Source: Bacteroidales bacterium
GTDB lineage: Bacteria > Bacteroidota > Bacteroidia > Bacteroidales > UBA7960
Direction: 5' to 3'
NCBI GenBank assembly: GCA_007132825.1
Contig: SLNX01000193.1
Span: 1 to 5,048, forward strand
Length of the DNA stretch: 5,048 bases
Below the pieces are notes generated by a model. That model was not told the origin of the DNA. It searched no databases and worked only from the letters and a program-made list of their open reading frames with translations. The translations under genes were made by a program, and so were the position numbers. Positions within the stretch are counted from its first letter, which is position 1. Each line of letters starts with the position of its first letter. This document shows, one piece after another, positions 1-5,048 of the stretch.

Positions 1-2001
1 GTAGCTCGCCCGGAAGTGAAAGAGGGGCAATCATTTTTGCCCTTATCAGTTGATTATCAAGAAAAATATGCAGCTGCAGGACGCTTCCCGGGAGGTTTTT
101 TCAAACGAGAGGCACGTCCGTCAGAACACGAAATATTAATATCCAGACTGGTTGACCGGGCTTTGAGACCGATGTTCCCCGATTATTACCAGGCAGAAAC
201 ACAGGTACTGATTTCATTGATCTCTGCCGGCAAGGACACCTTGCCCGATGCAATGGCCGGACTGGCTGCATCAGCGGCTTTGAGTGTTTCAGATATTCCG
301 TTCAACGGTCCGATCTCTGAAGTGCGGGTCGCCAGGATTGACGGTGAATATGTCGTGAATCCCGGCATTACGCAACTGGAGGATGCAGATATGGATATGA
401 TCATCGCCGGAACCATTGATAACATTGTGATGGTTGAAGGGGAAATGAAGGAGGTGGCGGAACAGGAGATGCTGGATGCCATTCAGAAAGGACATGAAGC
501 CATCAAGGTCCAATGTCAGGCGCAACTGGAACTGGCAGCAGAGGTTGAAAAGGCAAAAGTAAAGAGGGAATATCCACCGGCAGCATCCGATGAGGCGCTT
601 TACGAACGGATGGAAAAAGAGCTTTACAAGAAGATCTATGACGTTACCGCTAAATGCATTGTCATTAAGCAGGAGCGCAAAGAGGCTTACGAAGCCATAA
701 AAACAGCATTCACTGAGACCTTTTCCGAAGAGGAGCTTGCAGAAAAGGAAGCCCTTATAAATCAGTATTTTGGCAATATTCAGAAAAATGCGATCCGCAA
801 CTTCGTTCTGGATGAGCGCAAGAGGATCGACGGACGTCAGCCTGATGAGATCCGCCCGATATGGTCGGAGGTGGATTATCTTCCTGCTGCTCACGGTTCA
901 GCAGTTTTTACCCGTGGTGAAACCCAATCGCTGACAACCGTTACACTCGGCACCAAGCTAGATGAGCAAACCATTGATGGCGCTGTAATCGAAGGGAAGA
1001 GCAAATTCCTGCTTCATTACAATTTTCCTCCTTTTTCAACCGGGGAGGTCAAAATGATGCGTTTTACCAGTCGTCGCGAGATCGGACACGGAAACCTTGC
1101 CATGCGCGCACTGAAACCGGTATTGCCAAATGGCAATGACAACCCTTATACCATCCGGGTTGTGTCAGACATCCTTGAGTCTAACGGTTCCTCATCTATG
1201 GCCACCGTATGTGCCGGAACCCTGGCCCTTCTTGACGCCGGCGTGAAAATAGCCAAACCGGTATCGGGTATCGCAATGGGAATGATCGCCGACCCTGAGT
1301 CGGGCAAGTATGCAATCTTGTCTGACATCCTGGGTGATGAAGACCACCTGGGCGACATGGACTTCAAGGTTACGGGAACGAGGGAAGGTATTACCGCCTG
1401 CCAGATGGATATTAAAATTGAAGGATTGAGTTTTGAGGTTCTCGAAGAGGCGCTGCAACAAGCAAAAGCAGGCAGATTGCATATCCTGGATGAGATGGAC
1501 AAAACCATAGAAGCACCCAGAACAGATTACAAGCCTCACGTTCCACGTATTGTCAAGATGACCGTGCCAAAAGAGTTTATCGGTGCAATTATTGGCCCGG
1601 GTGGCAAAGTGATCCAGGAGCTTCAGAAGGAAAGCGGCAGCACCATTGTGATTGAAGAGGTTGGCGACTACGGTGTGGTTGATATTGTTTCTGAAAACAA
1701 AGATTCAATTGACTATGTTGTCAACAGAATTAAAGGGATTACTGCAATGCCTGAAATGGGTGAAATATACCAGGGTAAAGTAAAGAGCATTGTTTCATTT
1801 GGGATGTTTGTGGAGATTTTGCCAGGCAAGGAAGGACTTCTGCATATAAGCGAAATAGAGTGGAGAAGGCTGGAAAAAGTTGAAGACAGCGGCTTTAAGG
1901 TCGGAGATGACATTGAAGTGAAGCTGCTTGACGTGGATAAGAAAACCGGAAAGCTGAAGCTTTCAAGAAAAGTTTTGCTGCCCCGCAACAATAAGCGGTA
2001 A
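1..2001 (+). CDS. pnp: Polynucleotide phosphorylase (PNPase), 5'-truncated by the window edge
   Basis: Phosphorolytic 3'-5' exoribonuclease that degrades RNA to nucleoside diphosphates; in the family it is a cytoplasmic trimer. The frame is open from base 1 (666 visible residues), so the GTG at 16 is an internal codon, not the start. By alignment from memory with E. coli PNPase, about 45-50 N-terminal residues are missing. Visible domains: end of the first RNase PH core with the RNA-channel loop RFPGGFFKRE (visible residues 28-37); a helical linker (about 190-265); a second RNase PH core (about 275-520); a KH domain with GPGG at 1594-1605; and an S1 domain (about 1759-1968). The phosphate-site serines (GSSSMA, 1186-1203) and the equivalents of E. 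coli D486, D492 and K494 (codons at 1342, 1360 and 1366) are all present, so the enzyme should be active. It ends shortly after S1 and is followed on the same strand by the sigma factor gene. Confidence 0.98.
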   Translation, partial: VARPEVKEGQSFLPLSVDYQEKYAAAGRFPGGFFKREARPSEHEILISRLVDRALRPMFPDYYQAETQVLISLISAGKDTLPDAMAGLAASAALSVSDIPFNGPISEVRVARIDGEYVVNPGITQLEDADMDMIIAGTIDNIVMVEGEMKEVAEQEMLDAIQKGHEAIKVQCQAQLELAAEVEKAKVKREYPPAASDEALYERMEKELYKKIYDVTAKCIVIKQERKEAYEAIKTAFTETFSEEELAEKEALINQYFGNIQKNAIRNFVLDERKRIDGRQPDEIRPIWSEVDYLPAAHGSAVFTRGETQSLTTVTLGTKLDEQTIDGAVIEGKSKFLLHYNFPPFSTGEVKMMRFTSRREIGHGNLAMRALKPVLPNGNDNPYTIRVVSDILESNGSSSMATVCAGTLALLDAGVKIAKPVSGIAMGMIADPESGKYAILSDILGDEDHLGDMDFKVTGTREGITACQMDIKIEGLSFEVLEEALQQAKAGRLHILDEMDKTIEAPRTDYKPHVPRIVKMTVPKEFIGAIIGPGGKVIQELQKESGSTIVIEEVGDYGVVDIVSENKDSIDYVVNRIKGITAMPEMGEIYQGKVKSIVSFGMFVEILPGKEGLLHISEIEWRRLEKVEDSGFKVGDDIEVKLLDVDKKTGKLKLSRKVLLPRNNKR

Positions 2002-2077
2002 GAACCGATACTTTTTCTTATGGCTTTTGGTGTTTTTTGCTTATCATTGCAAAATACAATCCAATTCTGGTATTTCC

Positions 2078-2944
2078 ATGAGACAACTTAAAATCGTAAA
2101 ACAGGTTACAAACAGGGATACCGCATCGCTGGACAAGTATTTACAGGAAATTGCGAAAGTTGGACTGATTTCTGCCGAAGAGGAGGTGCGACTTGCCAAA
2201 CTGATCAAAAAAGGTGATAAAGTAGCCCTGGAAAAGCTTTGTAAGGCGAACCTCCGTTTCGTTGTCTCTGTCTCCAAACAATACCAGAATCAAGGTTTAA
2301 GCCTTCCTGACCTTATCAATGAAGGCAACATGGGTCTCATTAAGGCGGCACAACGTTTTGATGAGACCCGTGGTTTTAAGTTCATCTCATATGCCGTATG
2401 GTGGATTCGGCAATCGATTTTGCAGGCATTGGCAGAACAGGCAAGGATCGTTAGGTTGCCACTTAACAAGATCGGCATGATCAATAAGGTTAACAAGGCC
2501 TATAGCCTGCTCGAACAGCAACATGAAAGGGAACCCCGGCCCGAAGAAATTGCAGATATGCTTAACATCACCGTGGATGAGGTCAAAGAGTCGCTCAAGC
2601 ATTCCGGGCGTCATCTTTCAATGGATGCTCCGATGCTTGATGGGGAAGATTCTGATATGCATGAAATCCTGCATACAGATGAGAGCGGTAGCACGCCGGA
2701 AAGCAGCCTGCTTTACGACTCCCTGAAGAATGAGATCGAGCGAACAATTGCTACACTCCCCGAAAGAGAGGCAGATGTCATACGACACTACTTTGGCCTG
2801 ACTGGGCTTCATCCGCACAGCCTTGAGGAGATTGGAGAAAAACTCAACCTTACCAGGGAAAGGGCAAGACAAATCAAGGAAAGAGCCATTCGTCATCTCA
2901 AACACACTTCAAAGTGTAAAATCTTAAAGACATACCTTGGTTAA
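2078..2944 (+). CDS. rpoD: RNA polymerase primary-type sigma-70 factor (RpoD/SigA), short Bacteroidota form
   Basis: Sigma subunit that gives RNA polymerase its promoter specificity. The product is 288 residues, the usual size of the Bacteroidota primary sigma factor, which lacks the long region 1.1 of proteobacterial RpoD. I chose the ATG at 2078 because MRQLKI is the family's conserved N-terminus; an in-frame TTG at 2027 would add 17 residues unlike the family. Region 1.2 is about residues 14-41 (TASLDKYLQEI). Region 2 is about 52-128, with NLRFVVSVSKQYQNQGL, DLINEGNMGLIKA and the -10-recognising block FISYAVWWIRQSI. Region 3 is about 130-205 and region 4 about 215-282. In the region 4.2 recognition helix the usual RERVRQI reads RERARQI (Ala263), and the following stretch reads RHLKHTSKCK. 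The -35-contacting Arg/Glu/Arg/Gln positions are kept. It could be the genome's main sigma factor or a diverged second copy; the window alone cannot decide. There is no Shine-Dalgarno sequence upstream. It lies 76 bp after pnp and 23 bp before rpe. Confidence 0.95.
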   Translation: MRQLKIVKQVTNRDTASLDKYLQEIAKVGLISAEEEVRLAKLIKKGDKVALEKLCKANLRFVVSVSKQYQNQGLSLPDLINEGNMGLIKAAQRFDETRGFKFISYAVWWIRQSILQALAEQARIVRLPLNKIGMINKVNKAYSLLEQQHEREPRPEEIADMLNITVDEVKESLKHSGRHLSMDAPMLDGEDSDMHEILHTDESGSTPESSLLYDSLKNEIERTIATLPEREADVIRHYFGLTGLHPHSLEEIGEKLNLTRERARQIKERAIRHLKHTSKCKILKTYLG

Positions 2945-2967
2945 CCTTATTATTAAAAACCGTTATC

Positions 2968-3621
2968 ATGAAACATCTTGTGGCACCATCTCTATTGGCA
3001 GCTGACTTCCTTGATCTCGGCAAAGAGGTTGAAATGGTGAATAACAGCGAAGCCGATCTGTTTCATGTGGATGTAATGGATGGTCATTTTGTGCCGAACA
3101 TCTCTTTTGGTTTCTCGATTATCAAACAAATAAAATCGATTGCAAAGAAACCTTTGGACGTACACCTGATGATCAGCAATCCTGACAGCTATATAAAAGA
3201 TTTCAGGGATTCGGGTGCAGACTGGCTCAGCGTTCATTACGAAACCTGTCCGCACCTGCATCGAAGCATTCATCTGATCAAAGAACTAGGCATGAAAGCC
3301 GGGGTGGTGATTAATCCATACAACAATGTTGAGCTGCTGCAAGGCATTTTACCCGATGTTGATTTTGTTTTGCTGATGTCGGTGAATCCGGGGTTTGGCG
3401 GTCAGAGATTCATTGAAGCAACATTTGACAGGCTGCGCAGGCTTTCCAAAATGAAAGAGGAACTGAATCCTGAGTTAATCATTGAGGTGGACGGTGGTGT
3501 CAGTAAAAATAATGCCCAACCGCTAGTTGAAGCTGGTGCTGATGTGCTTATAGCAGGGAGCGCCGTATTTAAAGCATCTGACCCGGTCAGGTATATCTCC
3601 GAATTAAAGAATCCGGAATAA
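2968..3621 (+). CDS. rpe: Ribulose-phosphate 3-epimerase
   Basis: Interconverts D-ribulose 5-phosphate and D-xylulose 5-phosphate in the non-oxidative pentose phosphate pathway; cytoplasmic. The product is 217 residues, a normal full length for this (beta/alpha)8-barrel family. Family signatures run in order: APSLLAADF (6-14), FHVDVMDGHFVPNISFG (32-48), LDVHLMI (63-69), MSVNPGFGGQRF (137-148), IEVDGGV (172-178) and AGADVLIAGSAVF near the C-terminus. The metal ligands His33, Asp35, His66 and Asp175 are all in place, and Asp35 and Asp175 are also the acid/base pair. The GFGGQ loop and the C-terminal GS form the phosphate-binding site. The ATG at 2968 begins exactly at the family N-terminus (MKHLVAPSLLAADF). 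It sits 23 bp after rpoD behind an A/T-rich leader (TTATTATTAAAAA) with no Shine-Dalgarno, so it is probably co-transcribed with rpoD. Its TAA stop directly abuts the stop codon of the opposing transporter gene. Confidence 0.97.
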   Translation: MKHLVAPSLLAADFLDLGKEVEMVNNSEADLFHVDVMDGHFVPNISFGFSIIKQIKSIAKKPLDVHLMISNPDSYIKDFRDSGADWLSVHYETCPHLHRSIHLIKELGMKAGVVINPYNNVELLQGILPDVDFVLLMSVNPGFGGQRFIEATFDRLRRLSKMKEELNPELIIEVDGGVSKNNAQPLVEAGADVLIAGSAVFKASDPVRYISELKNPE

Positions 3622-4824
3622 TTATCTATCCGCGCCCAAGTCCGAAGTTGAAACATCCCATGCATTTCTGCGATCGGAATACACCAGCAAAGTACCGGTC
3701 AGCAGCAGGATAATTGCAACAAGAAAAAAGCTTGTATAAAGAGAGCTCAATGAGACCAGTGGTTGCAGCAAAACCGGCGAAGCAAACATCCCCAAAAAAA
3801 TGAACGTATTCAAATAGCCAACCAGAGTACCCCGGATACCAGGCGGAGCCAATTCAACCAGCCACAAGTTAATATTGGCCATCTGCATACCAAAACCCAA
3901 TCCGGATATCATGATGCCCGTTACCATAAGTCCGTAGGTTCCGCTTTGACTTATAATGATATAGCCTGCCGCAATCAACGCGTAAACAAGTGCCATCACT
4001 GATGTAAATTTCATCCGTTTTTTGAATCGTGCATAGTTGAAAGCAGTAAGCATGGCGGTAATGTTCATCGTGGCAATTGCAATGCCAACCTGTGTATTGG
4101 TTGTGCCTTCCAGTGCACTGAGCATAAAAGGCATCTGAACAGGTATCATGTAAAAAACGGCAAAAGAGAAAAAGGCCAGGGCATAAACCCAAAACACCTG
4201 CCGGGGGATGGACCGGAAAAAGGCTTTTCCTGGCAAACGTATCTGTTCAAGTGACCGTTGTCGGACCGGTTCATTTACAGACAACCAGGCCATGAACAAA
4301 ATAATGAGTGAAACGGCATAGATCAGAAACGGAAAACGCCAGTGATAATCAGCAAGAAAACCACCCGTAGAGATAAAAACAAGCCCCCCTGTGGAGGAAA
4401 ATGCTGCCTGGTAACCCATGAAAGTACTCCGGGCCTTACCTTCATAATAATCACCGATAAGGGTCACAATGGCTGTCATCATGGCTCCAACCGCCATCCC
4501 AAGGAATGCCCGCCCTGCAAGGATCAGGTAAATATTTGACAAATAAGCGCCAGTAGTACCGGCAAGTGCATAAAGAAAAAGGGAAAACAACAAAACTTTC
4601 CTGCGCCCGTTACGGTCAATGAAATATCCTGCCAAAGGTCCCAGCAATGCAATAAATAATGCCGGCAGTGTCAGAATTAGCTTACTGAGCAATTCTGCCC
4701 TCGGCAAATGCTCATAAACACGACTGATTTCAGGCAAAGCGGGTGCTATGATCGCACCGGCCATCACAGTCAATGTGCTTCCCAGGAGCAATGTGGTACG
4801 TTTTAAGCCTTCCCTGCCATGCAT
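3622..4824 (-). CDS. Major facilitator superfamily (MFS) transporter, 12 TM, substrate unknown
   Basis: Inner-membrane secondary transporter, 400 residues from the ATG at 4824. About 12 hydrophobic segments can be seen (roughly 10-30, 46-66, 77-95, 98-124, 136-158, 162-183, 210-230, 244-266, 272-292, 296-322, 333-357, 361-383). A hydrophilic loop at about 184-209 separates the two six-helix halves. MFS motif A is textbook between TM2 and TM3 (GPLAGYFIDRNGRRK, 62-76), and TM4 has the motif B arginine (Arg105 in LAGRAFLGM). In TM5 the antiporter motif C is degenerate: the Gly-Pro pair before the final GG (154-155) reads Phe-Ile. It looks like a DHA1-type exporter (drug or metabolite efflux), but the substrate cannot be assigned. 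An in-frame ATG at 4926 would add 34 residues. I reject it because a consensus promoter lies inside that extension and the added residues do not resemble an MFS N-terminus. No Shine-Dalgarno is visible; the leader is A/T-rich. The gene converges on rpe. Confidence 0.92.
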   Translation of the reverse strand: MHGREGLKRTTLLLGSTLTVMAGAIIAPALPEISRVYEHLPRAELLSKLILTLPALFIALLGPLAGYFIDRNGRRKVLLFSLFLYALAGTTGAYLSNIYLILAGRAFLGMAVGAMMTAIVTLIGDYYEGKARSTFMGYQAAFSSTGGLVFISTGGFLADYHWRFPFLIYAVSLIILFMAWLSVNEPVRQRSLEQIRLPGKAFFRSIPRQVFWVYALAFFSFAVFYMIPVQMPFMLSALEGTTNTQVGIAIATMNITAMLTAFNYARFKKRMKFTSVMALVYALIAAGYIIISQSGTYGLMVTGIMISGLGFGMQMANINLWLVELAPPGIRGTLVGYLNTFIFLGMFASPVLLQPLVSLSSLYTSFFLVAIILLLTGTLLVYSDRRNAWDVSTSDLGADR

Positions 4825-4850
4825 GCGAATATCATTATAATAGAGGGAAA

Positions 4851-4881
4851 CAAAGATATTTTTTATTGCGGACACAACAAA
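4851..4881 (-). promoter_or_regulatory. Bacteroidota-type promoter of the MFS transporter gene
   Basis: On the minus strand, TTTG (plus-strand CAAA at 4878-4881) is followed after exactly 19 bp by TATCTTTG (plus-strand CAAAGATA at 4851-4858). This matches the known Bacteroidota primary-sigma consensus, TTTG at -33 and TAnnTTTG at -7, at every specified base and with usual spacing. Transcription would begin at about 4842-4847, leaving a leader of about 20 nt before the ATG at 4824. That geometry supports the 4824 start over the upstream in-frame ATG at 4926. The match was found by eye and is not experimental. Confidence 0.7.
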
Positions 4882-4924
4882 CAGAAATGGCCCACGCAGG
4901 TCAAAATAAAACACAACCAGCTCC

Positions 4925-4956
4925 ATTGCTAGTGTCGTGTCAATGCTACTGTGTCG
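4925..4956. repeat. Short imperfect direct repeat upstream of the MFS promoter
   Basis: ATTGCTAGTGTCG (4925-4937) recurs as AATGCTACTGTGTCG (4942-4956), differing by one substitution near each end of the shared core and a 2-nt insertion. The repeat spacing is about 17-19 bp, near two helical turns. It lies some 45 bp upstream of the -33 box of the transporter promoter, where a paired regulator site could sit, but a repeat this short can arise by chance. Confidence 0.25.
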
Positions 4957-5048
4957 GTTAAGTCGCAGAGATTTTTTCTCAGATCACAAAAAGAAAATCT
5001 GCGCATAGCCTTAGCTACGTAAAGATTTTATTTTGAAGAGATGAGGAA
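4927..5048. other. Intergenic tail with no supported gene
   Basis: This stretch runs from the upstream limit of the transporter region to the window edge. It holds the inverted repeat and most of the direct repeat described separately, and A/T-rich sequence near the end. An ATG at 5041 opens a frame of only two full codons before the edge, so a plus-strand gene beginning there can be neither supported nor excluded. No tRNA-like or terminator-like structure was seen. Confidence 0.5.
4964..5003. repeat. Imperfect inverted repeat in the right-edge intergenic region
   Basis: The left arm CGCAGA (4964-4969), then a 4-nt insertion (GATT), then TTTTCT (4974-4979), pairs with the right arm AGAAAATCTGCG (4992-5003). 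All 12 right-arm bases are matched, around a 12-nt loop. Neither flank has a T-run, so it does not look like an intrinsic terminator in either direction. It could be an operator, a structured leader, or part of a dispersed intergenic repeat. No function is assigned. Confidence 0.45.

Noticed and set aside
16..18. GTG as a possible start codon of PNPase
   Set aside because: The frame is open to base 1, and the residues before and after it align with the interior of the first RNase PH domain, so the true start lies outside the window.
289..894. Long minus-strand open frame of 201 codons inside pnp
   Set aside because: It is antisense to a well-conserved PNPase region, its translation has no recognisable domain, and the sense frame fully explains the sequence.
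2027..2077. In-frame TTG start giving a 305-residue sigma factor
   Set aside because: The 17 extra residues do not look like sigma-factor sequence, and the conserved MRQLKI N-terminus begins at the ATG at 2078.
2523..2726. Plus-strand 67-codon frame within rpoD
   Set aside because: It is an alternative frame of a conserved sigma-factor region with no start signal or recognisable product.
3869..4192. Minus-strand 107-codon frame inside the transporter gene
   Set aside because: It is a shifted frame of the real MFS gene; its translation is rich in Cys, His and Tyr, as expected of an out-of-frame reading.
4964..5003. Inverted repeat as an intrinsic terminator
   Set aside because: No T-run follows the structure on either strand and the stem is interrupted, so termination is not supported.
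5028..5048. Promoter (TTATTTTG at 5028-5035) and start codon (ATG at 5041) of a plus-strand gene running off the edge
   Set aside because: The box is one base off consensus, there is no TTTG at the required upstream distance, the ATG would follow too closely for a normal leader, and only two full codons are visible.

Overview
This is an ordinary housekeeping stretch of chromosome, most likely from a member of the Bacteroidota (Bacteroidales/Marinilabiliales-like). Three things point there. The sigma factor has the short form typical of that phylum: 288 residues, starting MRQLKI, with no long region 1.1 and ending in YLG. No start codon in the window has a convincing Shine-Dalgarno sequence. 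One intergenic promoter matches the Bacteroidota consensus exactly (TTTG, 19 bp, TAnnTTTG). The exact genus cannot be read from this window.

Layout: bases 1-2001 (+) hold the 3' part of pnp (polynucleotide phosphorylase), with roughly the first 45-50 codons lying off the left edge. Then, on the same strand, come rpoD/sigA (2078-2944, a primary-type sigma-70 factor) and rpe (2968-3621, ribulose-phosphate 3-epimerase). The gaps are 76 bp and 23 bp, so the three genes could be co-transcribed. An MFS transporter (4824-3622, minus strand) faces them. Its stop codon directly abuts the rpe stop codon, with no base between. Its promoter lies at 4851-4881, which also fixes its start codon. The last 120 bp or so (4927-5048) hold no supported gene, but contain an imperfect inverted repeat and a short direct repeat.

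The plus-strand genes serve central functions: RNA turnover, transcription initiation and the pentose phosphate pathway. The transporter is a separately regulated unit of unknown substrate. I found no RNA genes, mobile element, CRISPR array or obvious new system. The points most worth a second look are the substitutions in sigma region 4.2, the zero-gap convergent gene pair, the degenerate MFS antiporter motif and the repeat-like tail at the right edge.
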